From assembly GCA_045601045.1 (NCBI GenBank), contig JAZRZA010000007.1:1-64000 (forward strand): DNA of 64,000 nt, written 5' to 3'. Position 1 is the stretch's first letter, and the number at the start of each line of letters is the position of its first letter. Positions 51,866 through 60,075 of this stretch are shown here, one piece after another. The notes below the pieces were generated by a model. The model ran no database searches, was not told the DNA's origin, and saw nothing but the letters and a program-made list of their open reading frames with translations. The position numbers and the translations under genes are program-made. This DNA comes from UBA1181 sp045601045 (GTDB taxonomy: Bacteria; Bacteroidota; Bacteroidia; Bacteroidales; Paludibacteraceae).

Positions 51866-52873
51866 ATGGTTAATTACAAAGAGTTAGGCTTGGTAAACAC
51901 TAAGGATATGTTTGCTAAGGCACTTAAGGGCGGTTACGCTGTCCCTGCTTTCAACTTCAACAACCTTGAGCAACTTCAAGCAATCGTAACTGCTGCAGCT
52001 ACAGAGAAGTCTCCAGTTATCCTTCAAGTTTCTAAGGGTGCTCGTAACTACGCTAACGGAACTATCCTCCGTTACTTGGGTATGGCAGCTGTAGAATACG
52101 CTAAGGAGCTTGGTTGGGAGAAGCCACAAATCGTTCTTCACCTCGACCACGGTGATTCTTTCGAGCTTTGCAAGGATTGTATCGACAACGGTTTCTCATC
52201 AGTTATGATCGACGGTTCTCACCTTCCATACGAGGAGAACGTTGCATTGACCAAGAAGGTTTGCGACTACGCACACCAACACGGTGTAACTGTAGAGGGT
52301 GAGCTTGGTGTATTGGCAGGTGTTGAGGATGAGGTTTCAGCTGACCACCACACATACACTAACCCTGAGGAGGTAGTTGACTTCGCTACTCGTACTGGTT
52401 GCGATTCATTGGCTATCTCTATCGGTACTTCTCACGGTGCATACAAGTTCACTCCTGAGCAATGTACTCGTAACGCAGAGGGTAAGCTTGTTCCTCCTCC
52501 ATTGGCATTCGACGTTCTTGAGGGCGTAATGGAGAAGTTCGCTGCACAAGGTGGTTTCCCTATCGTTCTTCACGGTTCTTCTTCAGTTCCTGAGGAGTAC
52601 GTTGAGATGTGCAACACTTACGGTGGTAACTTGCCTAACGCAATCGGTATCCCTGAGTCAGAGTTGTCAAAGGCTTCTAAGTCTGCTGTATGTAAGATCA
52701 ACATCGACTCAGACTCTCGTTTGGCATTCACAGGTGCTGTTCGTAAGCACTTCGCTGAGCACCCAGATCACTTCGATCCTCGTCAATACTGTGGCGACGC
52801 TCGTAAGGAGATGGTTAAGATGTACACTCACAAGATCGTTAACGTTCTTGGTTCTAAGGGTAAGGCTGAGTAA
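51866..52873 (+). CDS. fba: Class II fructose-bisphosphate aldolase
   Basis: 335 residues. Zinc/active-site motifs: LHLDHGD, GVTVEGELGVLAG, SIGTSHGAYKF, and VLHGSS. It cleaves fructose 1,6-bisphosphate in glycolysis. Codon use differs sharply from its neighbours (almost only GGT, GCT, CGT, AAC, CTT-type choices), a sign of very high expression. Flanked by its own promoter and terminator. Confidence 0.96.
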   Translation: MVNYKELGLVNTKDMFAKALKGGYAVPAFNFNNLEQLQAIVTAAATEKSPVILQVSKGARNYANGTILRYLGMAAVEYAKELGWEKPQIVLHLDHGDSFELCKDCIDNGFSSVMIDGSHLPYEENVALTKKVCDYAHQHGVTVEGELGVLAGVEDEVSADHHTYTNPEEVVDFATRTGCDSLAISIGTSHGAYKFTPEQCTRNAEGKLVPPPLAFDVLEGVMEKFAAQGGFPIVLHGSSSVPEEYVEMCNTYGGNLPNAIGIPESELSKASKSAVCKINIDSDSRLAFTGAVRKHFAEHPDHFDPRQYCGDARKEMVKMYTHKIVNVLGSKGKAE

Positions 52874-52899
52874 TTTTAGCATACGTCTTAAATACAAGA

Positions 52900-52930
52900 A
52901 AGGCTGTCGGAATTCCGGCGGCCTTTTTTT
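52900..52930 (+). terminator. Terminator of fba
   Basis: AAGGCTGTCGG and CCGGCGGCCTT pair with minor mismatches over AATT and are followed by a long T-run. Confidence 0.8.
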
Positions 52931-53077
52931 GTTTTATGCTATGACACGAATCCACCCTACCTTTCATCACGACTATCACCCTATTCATCCTATAAATCGA
53001 AAATTTCGTCGATAATTGTTGGCCGCAATTATTTCATTTGTTACTTTCGTCATACAAACTTTTAAAATGATATGATT

Positions 53078-53629
53078 ATGAAAAAGGTATTAGTATTCGC
53101 TACAACTGCTTTGGTTGGTCTATTCTTAGCTGCCTCTTGCTGCAATTGCGAGAAGGGGGGCAAGTGTTGTAAAAATCAGGAAAATCAAGAGGCTCAGGAA
53201 GAGGAGTTTAATGAGGAGGACATGCCAGCATTAGACGCTCAAGAACGCCCAAGACATGGTCACGGCCACGGGCCTCGCGGCGGCATGCGTCCAGGATGCC
53301 ACATGGAGGAGATGACGCCAGAGATGAAAGAGAAGTGTCAGAAATGGATGAAGTTCGATAGCCTCACCGTAGAGGAGCAAAAGGCTTTGCTATTGGAGAA
53401 GAAGGCCGAAATCGACAAACGAGAGGCTGAAATGGCCGCTAAAAAGGCTGAAATGGAGCAGAAATGGGCCAACTTCGAGCAACTATCCATCGAGGAGCAG
53501 AAACAACTCATCGAGATGAAATCATTCGGTGGCATGATGAAGATGGGCGGTAAACACCCTATGGGAGGTCACCACGGAGCGCCTCATCACGGAGAGGGAA
53601 GACATCACGCCCCTCACCACAATAAGTAA
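53078..53629 (+). CDS. Cys/His-rich lipoprotein, possible metal binder
   Basis: 183 residues from MKKVLVFATTALVGLFLAASC; an ATG two codons upstream is equally possible. After the lipobox comes a Cys-rich tract (CCNCEKGGKCC), an acidic segment and HGHGHGPRGG. A coiled-coil-like helix (about 95-150) repeats the phrase VEEQKALL/IEEQKQLI. The tail is His-rich (GGHHGAPHHGEGRHH). The layout resembles periplasmic metal-sensing or metal-buffering proteins such as Spy/CpxP-like helical proteins with His tails, but I cannot name a family. A TACTTTCG box at 53042-53049 may be its promoter. Confidence 0.7.
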   Translation: MKKVLVFATTALVGLFLAASCCNCEKGGKCCKNQENQEAQEEEFNEEDMPALDAQERPRHGHGHGPRGGMRPGCHMEEMTPEMKEKCQKWMKFDSLTVEEQKALLLEKKAEIDKREAEMAAKKAEMEQKWANFEQLSIEEQKQLIEMKSFGGMMKMGGKHPMGGHHGAPHHGEGRHHAPHHNK

Positions 53630-53650
53630 ATAGGAATCCCTACATAGCAA

Positions 53651-53682
53651 GAGAGGGTGCCAAGCAATCTTGGCACCCTCTC
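53651..53682 (+). terminator. Terminator of the Cys/His-rich lipoprotein gene
   Basis: A perfect 14-bp stem, GAGAGGGTGCCAAG with CTTGGCACCCTCTC, over CAAT, followed by TTTGTTTC. Confidence 0.88.
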
Positions 53683-53784
53683 TTTGTTTCATCATACGGA
53701 GAAAACACCCCAACGTTATATCCAAAATCATCAACCACATCCACATAAATCAAGACAAAAACATGTTTTTTAACATTCTCTTCG

Positions 53785-53792
53785 TACCTTTG
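53785..53792 (+). promoter_or_regulatory. -7 box for azlCD
   Basis: TACCTTTG, 16 bp before the chosen azlC ATG. This supports that start over an ATG further upstream. Confidence 0.5.
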
Positions 53793-53807
53793 CGCAAAAT
53801 TACGGAA

Positions 53808-54518
53808 ATGAATAGAAAAGACTTCAAAGAGGGATTACACGATGGCCTGATGATTGGATTGGGTTACTTCGCCGTAGCTTTTTCCTTGGGATTCGTGGCT
53901 CGGAAGGCTGGACTTGCGCCTATTCAAGGCTTCATCGCTAGCTTCCTCAACCACGCATCAGCAGGAGAGAACGGGCTTTACACCTCCATTCTCGCACTCG
54001 CTTCTTACGCAGAGGTCGCGCTCATCACACTCATCGCCAACGCGCGCTACCTGTTGATGAGTTGTTCGCTCAGCCAACGATTCGACCCTAAAGCTCCATT
54101 CTTCCATAGATTACTGGTCGGATTCGGCGTCACGGACGAGTTTTTCGGTGTCTCCATCGCACGCCCAGGTACACTCTCACCCACCCACTTTTACAGCTGT
54201 GCGCTTTTAGCGATCCTCATGTGGAGCAGCGGCACCTTCTTTGGCATCTGGTTGGGCAACATGCTACCATCTAACGTGGTCAGCGCACTCTCCGTATCGC
54301 TCTACGGCATGTTCATCGCCATCATCATCCCACCTTGCAAGAAGGACAAAGTGGTGGCTTGCGCAGTGGCGGGCAGCTTCGCGCTGAGCTATCTCTGCAC
54401 GCTGATTCCCCATGTCAATGAGTTGTCGAGCGGCACCCGCACCATCATTCTAACCATTCTGATTGCGGCAGTGGCGGCGATCATCAAACCAGTAAAGGAG
54501 GAGAACCATGCAGCATAA
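53808..54518 (+). CDS. azlC: AzlC-family branched-chain amino acid exporter, large subunit
   Basis: 236 residues from MNRKDFKEGLHDGLMIGLGYFAVAFSLGF. A longer frame opens 46 codons upstream but begins before the promoter box. Six or seven membrane segments; family motifs GLMIGLGYFAVAFSLG, ASAGENGLY and NARYLLMS. Pairs with AzlD to export branched-chain amino acids or analogues. Its stop overlaps the azlD start by 11 bp. Confidence 0.9.
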   Translation: MNRKDFKEGLHDGLMIGLGYFAVAFSLGFVARKAGLAPIQGFIASFLNHASAGENGLYTSILALASYAEVALITLIANARYLLMSCSLSQRFDPKAPFFHRLLVGFGVTDEFFGVSIARPGTLSPTHFYSCALLAILMWSSGTFFGIWLGNMLPSNVVSALSVSLYGMFIAIIIPPCKKDKVVACAVAGSFALSYLCTLIPHVNELSSGTRTIILTILIAAVAAIIKPVKEENHAA

Positions 54519-54816
54519 CACCTATATCTACATTTTCATAGCAGCTCTGGTCTCTTTCATCATCAGGGTACTACCACTCACACTGATACGCAAACCGATC
54601 AGCAACACCTTTGTCCGCTCGTTCCTCTATTATGTACCCTATGTCACATTAGCGGTAATGACCTTCCCCGCCATCACCGAGGCGACACAATCTCCTCTTG
54701 CGGGATTAGCCGCATTAGTGGTCAGTATCATCGCCGCCCTATATGGAGCCGGACTCTTTCCTGTCGCCGTATTGAGTTGCCTTACGGTATTCATCATTGA
54801 ATGGTTTGTAAAATAA
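54508..54816 (+). CDS. azlD: AzlD-family branched-chain amino acid exporter, small subunit
   Basis: 102 residues with four hydrophobic segments, typical size and pattern for AzlD (FIIRVLPLTLIRKPI, YYVPYVTLAVMTFPAI). Translationally coupled to azlC by an 11-bp overlap. Confidence 0.9.
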   Translation: MQHNTYIYIFIAALVSFIIRVLPLTLIRKPISNTFVRSFLYYVPYVTLAVMTFPAITEATQSPLAGLAALVVSIIAALYGAGLFPVAVLSCLTVFIIEWFVK

Positions 54817-55125
54817 ATCCATCTACTTAATTTTCAGTTTATTAACAAATTATTCCATCATTTTTTCATGTCAAAAATCACCAAGTAGAGGATTTTATTC
54901 TATATTTGCGATGCTAAAGTTTGGTTATAGATGAAAAACACTTAGATGGAACAAGCACTTTAGCGTAGAGGTATTCAGTTATTCAATAGTTGTCATAAAG
55001 TTATTCGATGATTGCCACCGTGTCCAGGGTGGAATGCGATTATCCCATAAATTTACGGCTATTTACTATTGCGGATTTTTGATTATTACAGTTATTCAAT
55101 AGTTATTCAATTTTATAGTTTTATT
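54817..55125 (+). promoter_or_regulatory. Leader region of the xylanase-esterase gene with repeated motifs
   Basis: A TATATTTG box (54901-54908) would give a leader of about 210 nt. Four copies of GTTATTCRAT lie at 54978-54987, 55000-55009, 55091-55100 and 55102-55111; a 16-nt version recurs at 54976 and 55089. A CCACC/GGTGG hairpin lies at 55015-55032. No gene is visible here. The motifs look like operator sites. Confidence 0.55.
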
Positions 55126-58100
55126 ATGGACAAAAAGTACCTAATGATCCCCATGGGATTATTCGCCGCATTGTGCACAGCGACCGCCGGTACCGTCATC
55201 GAAGAGGGCTTCGAGTCGGGTGCGGGAAGTTGGTCGGCGAGAGGAGGCGAGACGATCGCCGGATCCTCATCGGTAGCCCACACGGGCACCAAATCTCTCA
55301 AAGCTTCAAGCCGCGAAAATTATTGGAACGGACCTGCGTTGTCCTCCACGAAGTTCGTCGCAGGTGGCACCTACGATGTTGAATCCTATGTCTATTTCGA
55401 CGGCAGCACCTACTCCACCTCTATCGGAGGGGGAAGCGTAGCTACAGGCGACATCGTCTCCCTTAAAGCCGCCTACGCCAACTATTTCAAGATCGGAACC
55501 TGTCTCTCCTCCATGGAGGTGGGCAAGTCGCAAGCGAAGCAGTTGGTTCAGACGCACTTCAACAGCGTAACGCCAGAGAATGAGTTGAAGCCAGACGCTA
55601 TGTTGGACCAAAGCGCCAGCCAATCGAGGGGAAACAACGTCAACCCACAAGTCCGTCTCGGACAGGGAGCCAAGACCATCCTTCAATACTGCAGCGACAA
55701 CAACATTCCGCTCAGAGGCCACTGTTTCGTATGGCATAGCCAAACCCCATCTTGGTTCTTCAAGGAGAACTTCTCCAACAATGGAGCGGACGTCTCCAAG
55801 GAGGTGATGAACCAACGTATGGAAAACTACATTAAAAACACAATCGAGGCGGTAACCAGCGCCTATCCTAAATTAAACATCTACGCTTGGGACGTGGTAA
55901 ACGAGGCCTTCAAGGACCAAGGCGGCCTTCGTGACGGTGGCGACAACAACTCCCAAAACGGAGCCTCCTATTGGGTGAAGATCTACAAGAGCGACGAGTT
56001 CATCCACAACGCATTCAAATACGCGAGAAAATATGCGCCTAAGACTTGTAAACTGTATTACAACGATTATAATGAGTACAACGACGGAAAGTTGGAGAGC
56101 ATCGCTAAGATCGTGGAGTCATGCTTCAAAGAGGGCAATCTCGATGGCGTCGGCATGCAATCACACTTGGCGACCAACTATCCGGACAAGAACCGTTACA
56201 GAAACGCGGTGAAGCGTTTCGCTCAAATCGGTTGCGACATCCAAGTGACCGAGTTGGACGTCACCAACTCCAGCGAGAGCGCGCAAGCCTCCTACATCAA
56301 GGATCTCTTCGACATCTACAAAGAGTACAAAGACAATATCAGCGCTGTCGTTTTCTGGGGTACCCAAGATGGTATGAGCTGGAGATCCAGCCAAAACCCA
56401 CTGATATTCAACAGCCAGTACAAACCTAAGCAAGCCTACTACAAAATTGTGGATGGCATGAGTGTCTCTTCTGTTCCCGAGACACCTGCAGAGAGCGGTT
56501 CCGGTCTTAGTGAGTGTGGATTCGAACTATGTTTCCAATACAGCGACGGTGGCGAGACACAATACAAGACCATCGGTCAAGTGAGCGCTAAGAGCAAGAC
56601 TTGGACAAAACTCAGCGGTAACATCACCATCCCTTCCACCGCCACCAACATCAAACTCTACGTCCAGACCAAGGATTCGGGCAGCGACGCTGATTTGATC
56701 GATTTCTACGTGGATGATGTGAAGTGCACTTCCGATGAGACAGTAGTTGAGAATCCGGGCGAAAAAGATCCAGGAGAACAGAACCCAGGCGTACACCAAG
56801 GCGGCGGTTCTGTCAATGAATCAGGCGTATATCCTATCAGCTACAGCGTGGAGAACACTGGCGCCGATTGTGCGGATCCATCCTCTTTGAACAAGAACAA
56901 CCTCAAGAGCTGCTCCACATTGCCAGATCCATTCGAATGGGCAGACGGCAGTGGACGTGTGACCAATTTCTGCGACTGGTCTTGTCGTCGTAACGAGATC
57001 AAACGTGAGATTGAATTCTGGGAGATCGGAGAGAAGCCTAAATTCGACAAGTTGGAGGCTTCATACAATGGAGGCACATTGACCGTTAAAATCTACAACG
57101 GCAGCAATACCCTCACCTTGACCAGCAAAATCTCCGTTCCTTCCGGCAACGGACCTCACCCTATCGTCATCGGTATGGATGGCAACACTGGAAGTTTGAA
57201 TTCAAGCTACTTCTCTAAATGCATCCAAGTGCCATTCACCCACTCACAAATCGCGGAGTATAACAGTGGTTTCGGTGGCGGCGGAAGAAGCCAAAACGAT
57301 CCATTCTACAAACTTTACCCTGGTACATTCAACACCAAGGCGGACTATTGCGCTTGGTCATGGGGTATCAGCCGTTTGATCGACGGTTTGGAAATCGTGA
57401 AGGATCAAATCAAAGCGGATCTTGGACACATCGCCGTGACAGGCTGTTCATACGCGGGAAAGATGGCCTTGTTCGCAGGAGCCTTCGACGAGCGTATCGC
57501 CTTGACCATCGCGCAAGAGTCTGGTGGTGGTGGTATCAATTCATGGCGCGTGAGCGAGAAGATTGGTAGCTCGGTGGAGGGTATCTCCAACACCAACTAC
57601 GATTGGTTCCTCACCAGCTTCAAGAACAACTTCAATGGCAAGACCAGCCAAATCCCTTACGACCACCACGAGTTGATCGCTATGATCGCGCCACGTGCCT
57701 TCTTGGCATTCGGTAACCCAGACTATGAGTGGTTAGGCGACGAATCGGGCTACATCTCCTTGAAGGGAGCCGAAGAGGTTTGGAAAGCGATGGGTATCGA
57801 GGACCGCTTCGGTTATGTCATCGAAGGTGGACACTCCCACTGTCAAGCATCCAGCAAACAAAACAATGCGGCGCAAGCCTTTATCAAGAAGTTCTTGCAT
57901 GGCGACAACTCTCAAAACACTACTATCCGCACCAGTACGGTGAATAAGGAGTACCAAAGTTGGTCTAAGGCATTCGCAGGTCACAAGATCATCAACAATG
58001 GTTGTGGATTGACAGCTGACCTCAACACGCAAGCGGAAGAGAGAGAGGGTTACGGTTTGGAGCAAAACGCGCCGAATCCATCCGTCAACGAGACCACAAT

Positions 58101-58305
58101 CACCTACTCCATTGGAGATGACACGCAGGTTTCTATCGTGCTTTACAATGAGATGGGCGCAAAGGTGACAGAGATCGTTAACGCTCATTTGGAGGCGGGT
58201 ACCTACTATACCAACGTCTCTACTGAGCAACTTCCAAGTGGTATCTACCACTACGTCATGTCAGCCAATGGTTTCACCAGCAGCAAGAGTATGATCGTGA
58301 AATGA
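55126..58305 (+). CDS. Xylanase (GH10 nested in a split CBM) fused to CE15 glucuronoyl esterase, T9SS type A
   Basis: 1059 residues from MDKKYLMIPMGLFAALC. An ATG 19 codons upstream is in AT-rich leader. Residues 23-101 are the first half of a CBM4_9/22-like sandwich (GFESGAGSW, AHTGTKSLKA, NYWNGPAL). GH10 spans about 107-446 with acid/base E260 (VVNEAF) and nucleophile E376 (VTELDV). The CBM second half is at 463-535 (TIGQVSAKSKTWTKLSGNI, IDFYVDDVKC). A linker follows, then CE15 at about 566-930 with Ser775 in GCSYAGK, E798 and H903 in GGHSHC. A type A CTD lies at 980-1059. It should cut xylan and the 4-O-methylglucuronoyl ester to lignin. Confidence 0.9.
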   Translation: MDKKYLMIPMGLFAALCTATAGTVIEEGFESGAGSWSARGGETIAGSSSVAHTGTKSLKASSRENYWNGPALSSTKFVAGGTYDVESYVYFDGSTYSTSIGGGSVATGDIVSLKAAYANYFKIGTCLSSMEVGKSQAKQLVQTHFNSVTPENELKPDAMLDQSASQSRGNNVNPQVRLGQGAKTILQYCSDNNIPLRGHCFVWHSQTPSWFFKENFSNNGADVSKEVMNQRMENYIKNTIEAVTSAYPKLNIYAWDVVNEAFKDQGGLRDGGDNNSQNGASYWVKIYKSDEFIHNAFKYARKYAPKTCKLYYNDYNEYNDGKLESIAKIVESCFKEGNLDGVGMQSHLATNYPDKNRYRNAVKRFAQIGCDIQVTELDVTNSSESAQASYIKDLFDIYKEYKDNISAVVFWGTQDGMSWRSSQNPLIFNSQYKPKQAYYKIVDGMSVSSVPETPAESGSGLSECGFELCFQYSDGGETQYKTIGQVSAKSKTWTKLSGNITIPSTATNIKLYVQTKDSGSDADLIDFYVDDVKCTSDETVVENPGEKDPGEQNPGVHQGGGSVNESGVYPISYSVENTGADCADPSSLNKNNLKSCSTLPDPFEWADGSGRVTNFCDWSCRRNEIKREIEFWEIGEKPKFDKLEASYNGGTLTVKIYNGSNTLTLTSKISVPSGNGPHPIVIGMDGNTGSLNSSYFSKCIQVPFTHSQIAEYNSGFGGGGRSQNDPFYKLYPGTFNTKADYCAWSWGISRLIDGLEIVKDQIKADLGHIAVTGCSYAGKMALFAGAFDERIALTIAQESGGGGINSWRVSEKIGSSVEGISNTNYDWFLTSFKNNFNGKTSQIPYDHHELIAMIAPRAFLAFGNPDYEWLGDESGYISLKGAEEVWKAMGIEDRFGYVIEGGHSHCQASSKQNNAAQAFIKKFLHGDNSQNTTIRTSTVNKEYQSWSKAFAGHKIINNGCGLTADLNTQAEEREGYGLEQNAPNPSVNETTITYSIGDDTQVSIVLYNEMGAKVTEIVNAHLEAGTYYTNVSTEQLPSGIYHYVMSANGFTSSKSMIVK

Positions 58306-58615
58306 TGCATTTTGCGAAAAAGTACAACTCATTGCCGAATTATTCCTATCTAAGAAATGCGATTAGGGATATCTTTGCAGTGTTATACCATTATTACACA
58401 CACTATTTGAACACTTACTTACAGTAAAATGTCCCGATGACGGAATACCCTCCGAAAATTCGGGTAACTTATGATGGATAATCGGTTGCTTCGGCAATCC
58501 GATTTATCCACTCATAAAGAAGAAGCACAAATACATCATTAAACATAATCTAAACAATAAAGGGACGTCTCTCACAAAGAAACGTCCCTTTATCACTTTT
58601 TATATTTAACTTAAA
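58306..58615 (+). other. 310-bp intergenic region with possible structured RNA
   Basis: Between convergent genes. It contains TATCTTTG (58370-58377), a long hairpin at 58468-58519 (arms built from CTTATGA, GGATAA, TCGG, TTGC over TTCG, with two single-base bulges), a small CCGAA/TTCGG repeat at 58452-58463, and the hairpin at 58559-58591. No open frame is convincing. Could be a small RNA of about 200 nt or just the xylanase 3' untranslated region. Confidence 0.4.
58559..58591. terminator. Hairpin between convergent genes
   Basis: AAAGGGACGT and ACGTCCCTTT form a 10-bp stem over 13 nt. T-rich sequence follows on the plus side. It probably serves both the rightward xylanase transcript and the leftward amidohydrolase transcript. 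Confidence 0.7.
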
Positions 58616-59866
58616 TCACATCCACTTTTTACAGCAAGCTTTCGCCTCCTCGATGATGCGACGCTCCTCCGCCATTTGCCTATCCTTCATAATGACCTTA
58701 CCATCACATATCAAGGTATCAAACGCCTCGTTACTGGAGGCATATACCCAATTGGATTTAAAGTTATAGCAAGGGACAAACCGTTCATTGTCCAAATCGA
58801 CCAACAAGGCATCCGCCACTTTACCCACCTTGATTTCTCCTCCATTGATACCAAAGGCCTCCGCTCCATTCTTGGTGGCCCAATCCACCGCTACATCCAC
58901 GGGCAACGTTTCAGGGCCATAGTTGCATTTAGCGATCATTGAGGCACACTTTGTCTCCTCTCGCATATCCAAGTTGTTGTTGGAAGAGCATCCATCCGTA
59001 CCGATCGTCACACGACAACCCGACTCGATGGCAGGTTTCGACCTGAAGTAACCTGAATACAATTTCATATTGGAAACTGGGTTGTGGGCAATCGTCACCC
59101 CTCTCTCTCTCAAGATGGCTAACTCCTCGTCATCTACATGAACCACGTGAGCCGCAATGCAGTCAGGTCCCAAAATACCCAATTTATCCAGCCAGCGCAC
59201 AGGCGACATGCCATGTTCCGCTATACAATCCTTAATCTCCTTCTCCGTTTCAGAGAGATGAAAATGGATCTTGGCGTTGCACTTACGTGCCGCCTCAGCA
59301 GCACGAATCCAGAGTTTTTCTCCTACCGTATAGACCGCATGAGGCGCGATGGACATCTGAATCCTAGGGTTCTTTCCACTCAAACGCTCCAATAAGTCAA
59401 ACGATTGCTGGATGCGCTCCTCGCCAATCGCATCAGTCAAGGTGATACCCATGCAACCACGGATACCCATTCGGTCCAAGACCTTCCATGTCTCCTCTGT
59501 GTTCCAATACATGTCGTTAAAGAACACCGTGCCTGACTTCACCATCTCCAAAATGGCCAATTCACTACCGATACGGACATCGTCCGGCGTCATCTTCGCC
59601 TCGAAAGGCCAGATGTGCTCGTTCAACCAGGTGAAGAGTTCCATATCATCCGCATAACCGCGCAAAAGCGTCATGGCGGCATGCGTATGCATATTGTAAA
59701 AAGGAGGAACTATCGCCAAATTCTTATCTGTCTGAAAAATTTCATCACCAGCCTCTGGTTTGACATCTTTTCCAATAGCGGCGAAAAGGCCGTCAGCCAT
59801 TCGCACATTCACATACTCCCCATCCAAGAGAAGATGTTCTATGTATAATGAATTAGTTTTTCCCAT
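58616..59866 (-). CDS. Amidohydrolase of the SAH/MTA/chlorohydrolase deaminase group
   Basis: 416 residues from MGKTNSLYIEHLLLDG; an ATG two codons upstream exists. Metal ligands: HTH in YNMHTHAAMTLLRGY, His in IHFHLSETEKE, His in AAHVVHVDD and Asp in TIGTDGCSSNNNLDM. This pattern fits S-adenosylhomocysteine or 5'-methylthioadenosine deaminase and TRZ/ATZ-type hydrolases. It likely deaminates a purine-containing thioether; the exact substrate is not decided by sequence. Single gene. Confidence 0.88.
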   Translation of the reverse strand: MGKTNSLYIEHLLLDGEYVNVRMADGLFAAIGKDVKPEAGDEIFQTDKNLAIVPPFYNMHTHAAMTLLRGYADDMELFTWLNEHIWPFEAKMTPDDVRIGSELAILEMVKSGTVFFNDMYWNTEETWKVLDRMGIRGCMGITLTDAIGEERIQQSFDLLERLSGKNPRIQMSIAPHAVYTVGEKLWIRAAEAARKCNAKIHFHLSETEKEIKDCIAEHGMSPVRWLDKLGILGPDCIAAHVVHVDDEELAILRERGVTIAHNPVSNMKLYSGYFRSKPAIESGCRVTIGTDGCSSNNNLDMREETKCASMIAKCNYGPETLPVDVAVDWATKNGAEAFGINGGEIKVGKVADALLVDLDNERFVPCYNFKSNWVYASSNEAFDTLICDGKVIMKDRQMAEERRIIEEAKACCKKWM

Positions 59867-60004
59867 AACCATCCCGTTTTATTGTTCATCCTCGCTCGCC
59901 CCTTCAATTCTTTCCACATGGACAGATAAAGAGGCGAATAATCAAATATAAAAAAATTATTGCAATTTCACCTTACAATTCTTAAAAATTCAACCGCATT
60001 TTCT

Positions 60005-60012
60005 TAACTTTG
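60005..60012 (+). promoter_or_regulatory. -7 box for the DUF4139 gene
   Basis: TAACTTTG, 66 bp before the chosen start codon. Confidence 0.5.
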
Positions 60013-60075
60013 CGATGTTTAGGTGGAGGTGACGGCAATCGTGCCTTCAAGGTTTCACATAATTTCTGCGGATTC

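Noticed and set aside
55113..55815. Minus-strand frames opposite the xylanase 5' part
   Set aside because: Antisense shadows of a gene with intact catalytic motifs.
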